DNA of 64,000 nt from Nothopassalora personata (GCA_033816765.1 CM066289.1:3782001-3846000), one strand, 5' to 3'. Shown: positions 11,335-22,774, counted from the first letter of the stretch. The notes: a model not told the origin generated them from the sequence alone. Made by a program: numbers and translations.

Positions 11335-11467
11335 CACCCTACCCAGATCACGGATCTAGGTAAGGGACGCGTAACACTCAGAACAGACAACAGAACGCGC
11401 ACGGCGCAATAGCAGAGTCGCGCCGAGTCGCACTCGACACAGAACACGGCAAGGCGCAAAGGCGCAG

Positions 11468-13546
11468 ATGCCTAGAGAAACTAACGCAGCAAAGACCTCG
11501 ACAGGTCGCGTTGACACCGACAACATGTCCCAGGACACACAGGCACAGAACGGCATGCCGCCACCGGCAAAGCCACTAGGCAAGCGTACACGCACCTCTC
11601 TTTTCCCCGATCTTTCCTCTTTCCCTCAGAGTCAGACTCAAGGAGACGACACCCGGCGAGTCACAGTAGACACCGGTGCCGCGCTTCAGCAAGAGTTGGA
11701 CGAGGCTTACGAAGAGGCATCGGACAGCGAGGCAAAGGGAAAGGTTGACTTCACAGATCTCTTCGAACCGAAAGTCCTCCAAGAGGAGGGCCAAGAACAT
11801 ACGGTCTTCACATCGCTCGACGTACCCGAACACATCGCCGCTGCCGACTTCACAGATGTCGAGCTAGACGACCTCGTCGAGTTGGTCAAGGACCACCCGA
11901 AGACCCTCTATGACTTCATCCTACGTGGATTCAACACAGCAGTGATGAAGGGTAAGCAGCTCAGTGTACTCGAGCGCGCGAACGCACATCAGAATAGCCA
12001 GTACCGCACCCTGTACGCCGAATACGACCGCATTCATGGAATGCTGCAGACCGAGAAGGCCGCTTTGAGCAAGATGGCCCGAGACCTCAAGGACAAGAAC
12101 GCCGACTCTACTAAGGCGCAGGAGCTTCGGAAGAAGTATGATGCTGCGAACGACCTATGCAAGAAGTTCGCCGACATCACGAATCAAGAGAAGAAGAGGG
12201 CTCGAACAGCCGAGAACAAGAACAAGACACTACAAGACGAGATCACCCAGTTGAAGACTCGCCTGCAGGCAGCAGAGGACAACAACAATGCCCGCTGCTC
12301 ACGCTCTCGAGGCCGCACCCATTCGCGACCACGCTCACACCGCTCCCAATCACGCCCTGTCCTACGTGAGACTTCCCTTGAAGCTCTCCAGCGTCAGTAT
12401 CGTGAGGCAGTGGGCGGCGGCGGTGGAGGTGGGGACGATGGCGATGATGACGACGACTCGGGTGACAAGGACAATGACCAAGGACGCAACAACCGACCAC
12501 TGCCGCGTCGCAACGAGCGTCAAGAATCACACCGCACTGCTAGAGGCCGCAGCAACCGCACACAGACACCACTGGTCGACCTGCCAGAGCGCCTCCTCAA
12601 CATCGACGACTTGCTGGATCGCAATATGAAGATCGGCAAGGGCGTGCCAGACCCACGCAAGTTCAAGAACGACGAAGAGCCCACCTACGACAGTTGGTAC
12701 ACCAGTATCCTACTAAAACTGACAGTGGCGACCTTTCGCACCGAGCAGGATGGCCTGCGCTTCTTGTATGGCTGGACTGATGGAGAAGTTCAGAAGACCA
12801 TTAAGCCGCGCATTCCCATCCCCGGACATCTGGCCTACAACGAGTTCAAGACTGGCGAAGAACTGTTGGACTGGATGACTCGACAGTATGGCGCTCGTAA
12901 TGAGGCCACCAAGGCTGCAGTGGACATTACGAGCTGCAAGCAGCAACAGAAGGAGACGTTTGTCGCATTCCACGCCCGCTACTCGAAGCTGCGAGCGTGG
13001 ATGGACTGGAGCGATGAGACGGAGCTTATGTTGTTTCGAACCCGTCTAAATCGCAAGTACTATGTCAAGACCTTCGGCGACCGTGAAGTGGATCGCCGCC
13101 TACACAGCATGCTGGACGTCATCGAGGAGTGCACCGCATTGGACGAGAGCTTCTACGAGACTGAGCAGCTGTACCCTCAAGAGAGCCGTCCACGTGGCAA
13201 TGGAGGCAACCAGAACCCCGGCAACCAGACCCAGGGCGACACTGCTGCTGCCGCCGCTGCTGGGGCTGCTGGCGCTGTCGTGCAGCGTCCACCACAGTAC
13301 GCCGGCACCAAGAAGAAGGAAGACTTGCCAGCCTACCTTCAGAACCTTACACCGCTCAACCGTGAGGGCCGTGAGGAACTGAAGAAACAGGGCAAGTGCT
13401 TCCGCTGCCGCACTGGACTGCACGTGTCAAGCAACACCGAGTGCCCCATGTACGGCTACGACGGCGATTACCGCCCACCGCGTCCACGCAAGGACCCGAA
13501 CCTCAGCTCCCTCGGCGCTGAGGGAAATGGCGAGACCGCTGCCTAA
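11468..13546 (+). CDS. gag: E1 Gag (capsid/nucleocapsid) protein
   Basis: 692-aa structural protein of the retrotransposon, expected to assemble cytoplasmic virus-like particles and bind the element RNA. Visible parts are an acidic N-terminus, a coiled-coil stretch (about residues 195-275), an Arg/Ser-rich patch (about 278-300), a Gly/Asp run (about 317-335), the capsid-like region (about 410-560, with YDSWYTSILLKL and ETFVAFHARYSKLRAW), an alanine run (about 595), and one zinc knuckle near residue 645. The knuckle is CX2CX4HX6C, two residues longer than the canonical CX2CX4HX4C. The frame ends at TAA 13544-13546. Fifteen nt upstream of that stop is the slippery heptamer GGGAAAT, so a fraction of ribosomes should continue into pol. 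The start ATG is the first in-frame one after the 5' LTR. Confidence 0.93.
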   Translation: MPRETNAAKTSTGRVDTDNMSQDTQAQNGMPPPAKPLGKRTRTSLFPDLSSFPQSQTQGDDTRRVTVDTGAALQQELDEAYEEASDSEAKGKVDFTDLFEPKVLQEEGQEHTVFTSLDVPEHIAAADFTDVELDDLVELVKDHPKTLYDFILRGFNTAVMKGKQLSVLERANAHQNSQYRTLYAEYDRIHGMLQTEKAALSKMARDLKDKNADSTKAQELRKKYDAANDLCKKFADITNQEKKRARTAENKNKTLQDEITQLKTRLQAAEDNNNARCSRSRGRTHSRPRSHRSQSRPVLRETSLEALQRQYREAVGGGGGGGDDGDDDDDSGDKDNDQGRNNRPLPRRNERQESHRTARGRSNRTQTPLVDLPERLLNIDDLLDRNMKIGKGVPDPRKFKNDEEPTYDSWYTSILLKLTVATFRTEQDGLRFLYGWTDGEVQKTIKPRIPIPGHLAYNEFKTGEELLDWMTRQYGARNEATKAAVDITSCKQQQKETFVAFHARYSKLRAWMDWSDETELMLFRTRLNRKYYVKTFGDREVDRRLHSMLDVIEECTALDESFYETEQLYPQESRPRGNGGNQNPGNQTQGDTAAAAAAGAAGAVVQRPPQYAGTKKKEDLPAYLQNLTPLNREGREELKKQGKCFRCRTGLHVSSNTECPMYGYDGDYRPPRPRKDPNLSSLGAEGNGETAA
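13522..13528 (+). promoter_or_regulatory. E1 -1 frameshift slippery site G GGA AAT
   Basis: In the gag frame the codons read GAG GGA AAT, giving the X XXY YYZ heptamer G GGA AAT. Slipping back one base gives GGG AAA and then an open frame straight into pol. A weak stem follows after 10 nt (CTGCC 13539-13543 with GGCAG 13551-13555, 7-nt loop, extendable by ACC/GGT). The same site occurs in E2. Confidence 0.75.
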
Positions 13547-13548
13547 GC

Positions 13549-16500
13549 GTGGCAGACAGTGGTCAACCGAACATCCAAGGACAGAAAGAGCATGAGATTG
13601 AGAGACACAGAGTGCAAGAGATGGACTATGAGGAGGGGGAACTGAAGATATCAGCCTGCGCGCTAGAGCCGCAGCAGCCAGATGTACACCCTCACATAGT
13701 CCTGCCAGTAAGGATACAACATGAAAAGGCAAGAGGCCTTGTAGACTCTGCTTCCACCTCTCTCTTTCTGGATTGGAAGTTCACACGCAAACATATAATA
13801 CCCTTATCCCCTCTGGTAAAAAGCAAGAACCTGACCCTGGGCAATGGCAAGTCTAGCGGCCGACGTATCACCCATGCAGCCCTGGTTGATGTCGACATCA
13901 AGGGTCACCGCGAGCAGATGCTATGTTACGTCACCGACCTTGAATACGACGTCGTCCTTGGCCTGCCATGGTTGAGTGCTCACAACCCCGACATCTTCTG
14001 GGAGACCGGCGAAGTGGCTTTCAGATCGGACTACTGCTTTGGTCACTGTCTTCATAACAAGACGTCGACAACCGTACAGTCACTGAACCACCAACACCGT
14101 GCTCGCAAGGACACAACGAAATACGGACCGGAGCCCTTCACTAGTGAGTCAGGGGGATTCACAGCAGGAGGGGCAGAATTGAACGTGTCATCCATGGACC
14201 TGGATGATGACGGAGAGGTTGAGTGCATTGAAGTCACGCAACGAGCCTGGGAGATGTACGCGCACCGGCCTGGGGCCAAGTGCTTCTACGTCCTGCCCAC
14301 GGGTGAGGAGTGTGACGAGAATGGCAACCTAAAGCTGAGCGCAATGGCAGCTGATGACCTGGATCAGTTTCTGAACAAGGAGTTCAACCATAACCCGAAG
14401 GAAAAGCTGCCACCAGAATATCATCATCTGGCAGACACCTTCTCGGCAAAGGACCATGATGTGCTGCCACCGCACAGACCCGGCATCGACCATGAGATTC
14501 ACATCAAGCCAGATGGCCCGCAGGAGCCGCCATATCGCAAACCCTATGGTCTCGCTCCGCAAGAAAACGAGGCCGTCAAGAAATGGATCACTGAGCAAGA
14601 AGGACCTGGCAAGATCAGACCAGCAGGGCAGAAGACAAGTCAATCCCCAGCACCTGTGCTTGTGGTGCGCAAGCCAGGCGGAGGACTGCGAGTGTGCATC
14701 GACTACCGCGGGTTGAATGCAATCACTATCAAGAACAGATACCCGATACCGTTGATTCAGGAGACGCTAAACCGCATGCACGGCAAGAAGTACTTCACGA
14801 AGCTGGATATCGTCGCAGCCTTCAACAAGCTTCGCATTGCAGAAGGGCACGAATGGCTTACAGCATTCGCTACACGGTATGGCGTGTACGAATGCCTCGT
14901 GCTGCCATTTGGCCTTTGCAATGGTCCCGCATCTTTTCAGTCTTACATCAACAAGGTGCTGCAAGAACATCTAGACGACTTTGTGTCAGCCTACCTCGAC
15001 GATGTGCTAATCTTTAGCGATACGCTCGAAGAGCACATCGAGCACGTGAAGAAGGTGCTCACGAAGCTGCGCGACGCTGGGCTTACAGTGGACATTGACA
15101 AGTGTGAATTCCACCAGCAGCGGGTGAAGTACCTTGGCCTAATCATCACGCCTGAGGGCATTGAGATGGACCTAGAGAAGCTCGAGTGCATTCAGACCTG
15201 GGAAGCGCCTTCCAACCTGAAGGACGTACAAGCTTTCTTGGGATTCGCCAACTTTTATAGGAGATTCATCGAGGCATTCTCGAGGTTGGCGGCACCGCTG
15301 ACAGATCTGACCAAATCAAATGGGCCAAGTAACCACAAGAACCGCAAGGTCAACTGGACACCAGAGTGTCAGCGGGCATTTGATGCACTAAAGGCGGCAT
15401 TTAGCAAAGCTGGGATGCTTGCGCACTACGTGCCAGGGCGACAGACGGTTGTCGAAACGGACTCCTCCGACTTCGTCAACGCAGGCGTGTTGTCGCAATA
15501 CGATGAGAACGGAGTACTGCATCCTGTCGCGTTCTACTCGAAGAAGCTAAGCCCGCAAGAGTGCAATTACGAAATCTATGACAAGGAGCTTTTGGCAATC
15601 ATTAAGGCTTTTGAGGAATGGCGGCCAGAGCTGGCCTGTGAGGGTGACGATGACACTATTGAACCAGTCAAGGTGTTCACTGATCACAAGAACCTCGAGT
15701 ACTTCATGACCACGAAGCAGCTAAACAGGCGCCAAGCGCGCTGGGCTGAATTCCTGTCACAGTTCAACTTTCGAATCATATATCGACCAGGTGTCCAGGG
15801 AACGAAACCTGACAGCCTCACGAGACGCAGCCAGGACCTTCCGCAGGGGGTGGACGATCCGCGTAATCAGCATCAGCACCAGACGTTGCTGCCGCCTGAG
15901 CGATTCCTTAAGATCGACTCGATGCGCGCAACTATAGAGGACGTAGCTGAGGAGACTACACCACTGAACCTAGAAGCCACAGAGTTCACACGAACAGCAG
16001 CCACTGCTGCCGAGCCGCAGGCGGAGTCGGTCCAGGACGCAATACGAGAAGCCGAACTCGAATACCGCATGACAACAGCCTATGCCGTGGATACAGAGTT
16101 GAATGCAGCAATCAAGACACTGCAGAAGGGGGATGCCATCCCTACACTGCTTCAGAAGGCTAAGGTGCACCCAGTGCACTGCAAAGTAGAAGGTGATCTA
16201 CTGTACGTACGCAATCAGTATGGTGGATGGAGCCTGTGGGTGCCGGATGATCGAACACTGCGCACTCGCATTATCCGAATGAACCATGACCCGCCAGCCG
16301 CAGGACACCCAGGCAGAGCACGCACCTACGAGCTCGTGGCACGTGAATTCTACTGGCCTGGCTTGGCACGGTCAGTGCGCAGGTACACCGGCAATTGCCG
16401 GCCTTGTCGCACGACGAAATCTCTGCACACCCAGCCACCGGGTTTGCTGCACCCACTTTCGGTACCAGAAAGACCATGGCAACACATCGCAGTAGACTTC

Positions 16501-18357
16501 GTAGTCGACCTGCCACCGAGCGAACTCGACGGCATGACCTACACTAACATCATGACTGTCACAGACAGGCTCACGAAGGAAGTGGAACTGATACCTATTG
16601 GCGCTATGACAGCGCAGAACGCTGCAAGGTTGTTCCTCAAGCACGTCTTTTGCCGACACGGCTTCCCTGACACTATCACTTCAGATCGCGGCAAGCAGTT
16701 CATAGCCACCTTCTGGAAACGCCTGTGCAAGATGCTCCGCACAGAGAGGAAGCTGAGTTCTTCCTATCACCCCCAGACCGATGGGCAGTCAGAACGTACT
16801 AACCAGGCAATGGAGCAGTACCTACGAGCCTTCATCAATGAGTCGCAGAGTGACTGGGCAGAATGGCTCCCCCTGGCCCAATTTGCAATGAACAACCACG
16901 TGTCAGAGACTACGGGTGTGTCACCATTCTACGCCAACCTAGGCTACAACCCCGAGTTCACCGAGCGCATTGATCTGCAAGCCGGTAAAGACCGTAACCT
17001 CACGACTATCCAGCGACTCGACAGCAAATCAGCTGAGGCGTTCGCCCGACGGATCTGTGAGCTGCATCGCAACCTTCAAGAGAACATGCGAATGTCACAA
17101 GCACTTCAAGCGGAAGCAGCAAACAGGCACCGCAGCATCTCGCCAGACTACAAGGTTGGCGACTGGGTGTATCTGAGCACGAAGAACATCCGCACGACAC
17201 GACCGTCGAAGAAGCTCGACCGCAAGTACGCCGGCCCATACCAGATCACGGAGGTTATGCCGGCGAAGCTATCATATAAGCTGAACCTGTCTGATGCCCT
17301 TGCAGGACTAGACAATTGCTTTCACACGTCACTACTTCAGCGCGCTGACAGCCCCGATCTCCTACCGCTCGAGGGACAACGGCTGGCGCCACCCCCAGCC
17401 ATCACGATTGAACCAGACACGAGAGAAGCCGAAGCTGCAGCAGACGTTACCGCACCAACACTCGAATACGAGGTGGACAAGATCTTAGACATGTACACCC
17501 GCAAGAGGGCTGGCAAGGTGAAGAAAGGAAAGAAGCGCAACGTGGACACTTGGTACAAGGTGCGCTGGACAGGATATCAGGATATGGAAGATGGAGAAAC
17601 CTGGCAACCAGCTGAGGACTTGCTTGTGAAAGCAGCCGCCGCTCTTGCAGACTTTCACCATAACCGGCCGGAGTTATCCACACCTGCAGGCTTTGCAGCT
17701 CCATCCGACTGGTCCCCACCAGACAATGAGGTGCTCGGACTCAACACGATCAGGGTCAAGCAAGACACCGTCACGATTGAGCCAGCCGGAGCCTTGCCTC
17801 TGATGGAATCGGGTCAGCGCATGTTCACCACGCACCGCTGCACTGACCAGGTTACGAGACAGCCCGTCGTCACAACTGAGGTCACCGGCGCCAGCCGTCC
17901 TCAGCTCTGCGATAGCACAGGCAGTTGTACCGATGCTTTAGTAAGACCTGCAGAGCCTGCAATGATACCCAACCTTAGTCACAAGGATCAGACGCGAGTG
18001 TCCGCCGAAGACAGACTTAGGTCTAGGTCGGGCCAGCTAGCCAAGCAATGCGAGTCTAAAGCAGACACCGCAGCGAAAGAGATGTGCGACGCGGAGATTG
18101 CAGTGAAGGAGATGGACGACGATCTGGAGGATGACTGGACGTTTGCACGGTTATGGAGCTCGACAGGCAAAGGTGACAAGTGGCCACACAAGACGGAGCA
18201 AGTGAATAAACGAATGAAGGAGCGACACGCTCAGAGGACTGAGGCGACTTTTGAGAGGGGGGGTACTGTCACGGGCAGCCCGCGACCCTTCACTGACGAT
18301 GCGTCGTCCCGGGTGAACCTCGGACCTTCTGCATCGGGACTAGCGGCTTGGCGTTAG
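13549..18357 (+). CDS. pol: E1 Pol polyprotein (PR-RT-RNase H-IN-chromodomain)
   Basis: 1602 codons from 13549 (a GTG, not a true start; the frame is open from 13522 and is reached by -1 frameshifting). The retropepsin is near residues 50-140 (LVDSAST, then YDVVLGLPWL). RT is around residues 350-570 with FTKLDIVAAF and the catalytic YLDDV at about 482. RNase H starts at about 633 (ETDSSDF). The integrase H2C2 zinc region is at about 910-960, with DDE residues in VDFV (about 982), SDRG (about 1045) and SERTN (about 1081). A GPY module is at about 1226 and a chromodomain at about 1306-1367. All key residues are present. The frame ends 90 nt inside the 3' LTR, so its last 30 or so residues are LTR-encoded. 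Close relative of E2 Pol; TKQLNRRQARWAEFLSQF is shared exactly. Confidence 0.95.
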   Translation: MADSGQPNIQGQKEHEIERHRVQEMDYEEGELKISACALEPQQPDVHPHIVLPVRIQHEKARGLVDSASTSLFLDWKFTRKHIIPLSPLVKSKNLTLGNGKSSGRRITHAALVDVDIKGHREQMLCYVTDLEYDVVLGLPWLSAHNPDIFWETGEVAFRSDYCFGHCLHNKTSTTVQSLNHQHRARKDTTKYGPEPFTSESGGFTAGGAELNVSSMDLDDDGEVECIEVTQRAWEMYAHRPGAKCFYVLPTGEECDENGNLKLSAMAADDLDQFLNKEFNHNPKEKLPPEYHHLADTFSAKDHDVLPPHRPGIDHEIHIKPDGPQEPPYRKPYGLAPQENEAVKKWITEQEGPGKIRPAGQKTSQSPAPVLVVRKPGGGLRVCIDYRGLNAITIKNRYPIPLIQETLNRMHGKKYFTKLDIVAAFNKLRIAEGHEWLTAFATRYGVYECLVLPFGLCNGPASFQSYINKVLQEHLDDFVSAYLDDVLIFSDTLEEHIEHVKKVLTKLRDAGLTVDIDKCEFHQQRVKYLGLIITPEGIEMDLEKLECIQTWEAPSNLKDVQAFLGFANFYRRFIEAFSRLAAPLTDLTKSNGPSNHKNRKVNWTPECQRAFDALKAAFSKAGMLAHYVPGRQTVVETDSSDFVNAGVLSQYDENGVLHPVAFYSKKLSPQECNYEIYDKELLAIIKAFEEWRPELACEGDDDTIEPVKVFTDHKNLEYFMTTKQLNRRQARWAEFLSQFNFRIIYRPGVQGTKPDSLTRRSQDLPQGVDDPRNQHQHQTLLPPERFLKIDSMRATIEDVAEETTPLNLEATEFTRTAATAAEPQAESVQDAIREAELEYRMTTAYAVDTELNAAIKTLQKGDAIPTLLQKAKVHPVHCKVEGDLLYVRNQYGGWSLWVPDDRTLRTRIIRMNHDPPAAGHPGRARTYELVAREFYWPGLARSVRRYTGNCRPCRTTKSLHTQPPGLLHPLSVPERPWQHIAVDFVVDLPPSELDGMTYTNIMTVTDRLTKEVELIPIGAMTAQNAARLFLKHVFCRHGFPDTITSDRGKQFIATFWKRLCKMLRTERKLSSSYHPQTDGQSERTNQAMEQYLRAFINESQSDWAEWLPLAQFAMNNHVSETTGVSPFYANLGYNPEFTERIDLQAGKDRNLTTIQRLDSKSAEAFARRICELHRNLQENMRMSQALQAEAANRHRSISPDYKVGDWVYLSTKNIRTTRPSKKLDRKYAGPYQITEVMPAKLSYKLNLSDALAGLDNCFHTSLLQRADSPDLLPLEGQRLAPPPAITIEPDTREAEAAADVTAPTLEYEVDKILDMYTRKRAGKVKKGKKRNVDTWYKVRWTGYQDMEDGETWQPAEDLLVKAAAALADFHHNRPELSTPAGFAAPSDWSPPDNEVLGLNTIRVKQDTVTIEPAGALPLMESGQRMFTTHRCTDQVTRQPVVTTEVTGASRPQLCDSTGSCTDALVRPAEPAMIPNLSHKDQTRVSAEDRLRSRSGQLAKQCESKADTAAKEMCDAEIAVKEMDDDLEDDWTFARLWSSTGKGDKWPHKTEQVNKRMKERHAQRTEATFERGGTVTGSPRPFTDDASSRVNLGPSASGLAAWR
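18253..18263 (+). promoter_or_regulatory. E1 polypurine tract
   Basis: GAGAGGGGGGG followed by TAC and then the 3' LTR start TGTCAC. It is the expected plus-strand primer for reverse transcription. It lies within the pol reading frame. Confidence 0.85.
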
Positions 18358-18449
18358 CTTAAGTACCCGCCGCGCCTCGCGCTCCTCTTTCATAGCTTCG
18401 TAGAACAACAACTATCTCATTCGGACCCTTTGGTACGCGCGCCCTTACA
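18267..18449 (+). repeat. E1 3' LTR
   Basis: 183 bp, identical to 11141-11323. It is followed by the target duplication TTATT. The pol stop codon (18355-18357) lies inside it. Confidence 0.97.
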
Positions 18450-20153
18450 TTATTAAGGCTAATACCCTACGCCTAACTTTGCGGCGTAGTAAACTTAACA
18501 CGAGTCTTAGTAATAGAATCGCTAATAAAGGCTTCTATAACTATTTCGAGACTCGGATTCGATCTCGTAGTCGACTCTTCGTATTATTATGTTAAACTGT
18601 CGTAGTTAGTTCTTCGCATTAAATAGAATAACTACTATTTACTGCCTATAGTATCCTCTTTGTCCTTCTAAGGGGTCTAGGAGAGGCGTCGTACTTCTAT
18701 TACTAGCTCTCTCCCCTACTCTCCGAGTATAGTCGGTATCTCCTTAAGATCTAACGCTACTCTTAGATTTACTAGTTCGGGGTTGTATTATGTTAAACTG
18801 TTCGCGGCGTACTATATTCTTACCGCGGCAGTCCCTTACTAGGTAGCTAGGTTTGCTATATCCGTAGTAAGTTCGTGTTTCTTTCGAACTCCGGGATGCT
18901 CTATTCCCGTTACTATTCCTAATCTTACGACCTTTCTCGGTAAAGTCGAGTTCTATTAGCTATAGTCCGTAGTACGGTTTGTCCCTAGGCTTATTATTAT
19001 AGTTGTCGTAGAAGCCTCTATTACGGTTGTCGTAGCCTAGTATATATCTAGCCTTCCCGGATATTTTAGAGTCGTATCGTCGTTCTATAGCTCTCTCGTA
19101 GAGCTTATCGTTAAGATTAATCGTAACTCTAACGAGGTCGCCTAAGCTATCGATCTTCCGACCGTCCCTTATTAACTCGTCCTTAACATACTCCTTTAGT
19201 CCTCTCCGGTATATAACTTAAAGTACTTCGTCGTCCTAATCGGTAAGTTGCGCGTATTCCTAGAATTTAGTAGTATATTCGGCAGTAGATATCTTCTAGG
19301 TTAAATGCTAAATAACACAAACGGCAGTAGCAATCTCATTAGAGACGCTAAAGACGCTCTTTATAGCATGCTTAAGATAGTTATATAACCTAAAGATTCC
19401 GTCGGCATTGTCTTCTCCGTTACTGTCTAGGTATTTCCTAAGGAATGGTTTAACCTAATGCTATACTCGTCCTCTTAAGAAGGTAGTAGTAAAGATAGGC
19501 TTAAGGTTCTTAGGCATAGAGTTAAATAAGAAGTATATGTCTATCTAAGAGACCTAAGTGTCGAACTTGTCTCGGTCGCTATAGTAGTATTCTAGCTTAC
19601 TAACCTTAAGGGTGTCGTTACCTATATAAGTAGCTAAGGCATTAATAGCATCGCTCGCGGTCTAAGGTCGTCAGGCTCTACTTGCTTTACTAGGGGTAGG
19701 TGTTCCCCGTTTACTCTATCGGTCTCCTATTGTAGAGGGCGTTTAAAGCTATTAGGTTTAGTATAACCTAATAATATTATAACCTAAGAAGACAAGCTTA
19801 ATCGGGTTTATTCTCGGGCCGATAGGAAGTCGAGGGAGAGTAATAAAGTAGTAGCTATCTTGTCTCGTAAAGACTAAGTAGTAGTAAGGTAGAGGTTAGG
19901 TTATAGTGTATTCTAAACAGTAATATTAAACAGTAAGTTAAACGCCTCGAAACTATAAGGGGTTCTTAGCGTTCCTAAATACAAAGGAGATTTGTAGATC
20001 TCGGTAATTAGTCTAATCATTCTAAGCATAAGCAGTCTAATTAGTCTAAGTATAAGCAGTCTAATCGCTCTAAGTCTAAGCGCTTAGGTAGGATAAGTTA
20101 CGTGTTTGTCTTGTCGTTATGATTCTAGGGTCTATAGGAATTATTCCGTAACA
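18450..20153 (-). mobile_element. RIP-degraded gypsy copy B, first half: 5' LTR and gag
   Basis: On the minus strand, the LTR occupies about 19850-20153 (it starts TGTTACGGAATAATTCC on that strand). Gag follows from about 19650 down to 18450. Readable gag text includes YYSDRDKFDT, FRLYNYLKHAI, AQLTD and KDELIRDGRKIDSLGDLV, with the zinc knuckle at about 18870-18795 (GYSKPSYLVRDCRGKNIVRR, one cysteine lost). Stops are RIP type. The frame continues at 11140 on the other side of E1, which proves that E1 inserted into this gag. Confidence 0.78.
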
Positions 20154-20942
20154 ATATCTAACTAGATCCTTCTCTAGTAGTACGCTAATTAGTATAGATT
20201 TCTATGCCTAAAACTACACGCCTTTTCTAATTACCTAGTTATCCTTAGTAGACCTTATTAGGTTACTAGAGGTATTGTTTCTAAACTCTATATCTAGACT
20301 AGCTCTTTTAGATGCTATACTACGGTAATAATGCTTAGTACCGATATCCTATAGTAGTTCTTAAATCGATTAGATAGTTATCCGTAAAACAAATATAGAG
20401 TCGGGTCTACTAGTAAGGTAAGCTAATCCTTAATAGAGCTTCAATAATAATTCAGGGTTTAAAATAAATAGGCAGAGGAGCACTCGGGCTTATAACCTGT
20501 TATAATTAGGTATTTAACGAGTATAAGCTTCTAGATTAAAACGATAGGGTAGATTAGTACCCCTATAAATTGCTACGAGGTATAAGACTATCTAGCTACA
20601 GAAACAGTGTAATATAGTATATGTGTGCCAAGTCCTAACTAACACAGTCATTAGTTACCTAATTCACAACAAGATCGGCGGCGATGACCCTTCACGGCGT
20701 CTTACAAACACTTAATGTTGTGTGCTAAGTTTTGAAAGGCATAGCGTTATGTAGCGACTATAACTTTGTAACTTAATCGTGGACCAAAAAAAGGTCTGCA
20801 CCAAGGAAGAGCGTCGTGGTTCTCGTTCGGGAAGCTGACCCCTTGAGATTGGCGTGGCCGAGCATGTTTCTTTTAGGCGCCGAAGTGCTGCTTTCAGCTC
20901 GTAGGAACGTGAATTCTATGTGGGCACTGTGAGGTGCACAGG
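20154..20942. other. AT-rich decayed DNA without a recognisable gene
   Basis: TpA-rich sequence up to about 20600 looks RIP-mutated but gives no motif that I recognise. From about 20640 to 20942 the composition becomes normal (CA and TG are again frequent). I see no gene here. The last bases, CACAGG at 20937-20942, flank the TIR transposon. Confidence 0.5.
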
Positions 20943-20945
20943 GCG

Positions 20946-20975
20946 GTGGCCTAGGCTTACAAAACCGGCAAATAC
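20946..20975 (+). repeat. Left terminal inverted repeat of short copy
   Basis: 30 bp, exact reverse complement of 22745-22774. Confidence 0.9.
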
Positions 20976-22744
20976 GCGTATTCGAAATCCTCACTCGCTG
21001 CACTCGCTCTTCCTCAACAACCATCAACAATACTGCTGCGACTCGCCAACTGCTGCGACTCGCTATTGTCGCACAACAATACTGCTGCGACTCGCCATTG
21101 TCGCCTACAATCGTAGCGAGTCGCGGCGGTATTGTCGCTTCCTCCTACTGCGCAGGTAAGTTGGGCTCCTCAATAATAGCAGACAGTAAGTATTGAGGAG
21201 CTCACCTCACTTGCTATTGTCACATTATGGCGGCGGGTATATCAACTTCTACTGCTGTTACTATTTCTTCGACTCTACACTTCGACTCTACACTTATCGA
21301 CATGTACAAATCTAACTACAGACGACTCACTTAGCGATATTGGCCTTAGAACAACGACAACGACAGCGACAGCGACAGTACACCCAATCCGCGCTCACCC
21401 TCACAAACGCGGTTATCACTACAGCTTACGATAGCGTAAGTGCGATTCCGACTCGTTAGGCGCACGCAGGTAGACTAATGTTTAAACCTATAGTACATAC
21501 CGCCGCCCTCGTACCGCCGATACCGACGATTTCTACTACGTGAGCGAGTCGACATAGGCACAATAGCTAGGAGACTCGTAGAAGACAGACAAGGGTAGTG
21601 TAAAGGTTGCGAAGAATAATTTGCGCAAGTTCGACTAGGCTGGCCGTATTATAGAGACTAAAGAGGGTATATGTCTTATAGTAGACTCGCTATACTATAT
21701 ATACTAACTCGTATTAATAGGTGAGCCGGCTCAGTCGGACTCGTAGATAGGCATCGGCTAGCATAGGCGTCTTAACGCCCTAATTAGATCGTACGCGATT
21801 TGGCACCCTACTACCGTAATGTATTACTCTAACGTATTAAGCAAATACAGAGAACTTCGTCTTCGCTATAGGCCCTATGTAGTACTAGATAACCCGCCGA
21901 GAGTAGACGTTAATATAAGCGTAGATCTATATCTTAAAGCGCTCGTATTTTAGAAAGGCATCGATTGACTAGACGTCGTTAGGACCTTCTGCTTTTAGCC
22001 TCGCATGCCGCGGTGTTATAGGGTCTCGCATTGTAGGATTGCGAGAGACAAAAGGGACAGGGTTAATCGCACGAGCGAGTGTCCTAATACGGTCGCTAAT
22101 AAAGTCAGCGAGTCTGGTCTACGAGTCTGTAGACACCGAGTCTGTCCTACCGTCCAATAATATAATGACTCTTACGCAGCTCTCTTGCTAGCTTACGATA
22201 GCCCTAGTCTTGCTAATGGCTACTGCTTATAACTTCCTAAAGGACTCGCTGTATCTTAGGCTCTACAGCTAGAGCTTGTTCTTTACTAAGACTACGCTTT
22301 AATCTAATACCTCTTCGTAGCTCTTAATACTGGCGAAGGGTAAGGTCGAATCTATCGAGGCGGAGGATAGCATAAGACTCGCTATCGTCGAGGCTATATT
22401 TCCAGAATAGTTCCTCGACTCGCTGGCGTAGCTCGGCCTAGCGAGCCTAATTATAAGCCTGATTATCCTCGCGAGTCCCTCGCCACTCTACGAGTCGCTA
22501 GCGGAGGGTCCGTTCGCTGATTCGAACACCGTAGAGATTGAAGAGGTTGTCTCGAATAGCTGCCTGTGTGAATTCAGCGGCAGTCTATAGCTCGATATCG
22601 ATGCGAAAGGGCTCTAGATCGATCGCTGGACGTGGCATTGTATAAAGCAATGTAGCGAGTGTGCTGTTAGACAAATAGCGAGTCTATAAGACAAATAGCG
22701 AGTCTATAATAATGAGGATTGAGGATTGCGAATTTTGAATGCGG

Positions 22745-22774
22745 GTATTTGCCGGTTTTGTAAGCCTAGGCCAC
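22745..22774 (-). repeat. Right terminal inverted repeat of short copy
   Basis: 30 bp, exact reverse complement of 20946-20975; followed closely by CACAGG. Confidence 0.9.

Larger units (their letters stand above)
11141..18449 (+). mobile_element. E1: intact Ty3/gypsy chromovirus with identical LTRs
   Basis: A complete 7309-bp element flanked by the 5-bp target duplication TTATT (11136-11140 and 18450-18454). The two 183-bp LTRs are identical base for base, both ORFs are open, and there is no RIP signature, so the insertion is recent. It carries gag (692 aa) and pol (protease, RT, RNase H, integrase, chromodomain) in the -1 frame. It is inserted in the gag of decayed copy B. The mechanism features (slippery site, self-priming motif, polypurine tract) are listed separately. 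Confidence 0.96.
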
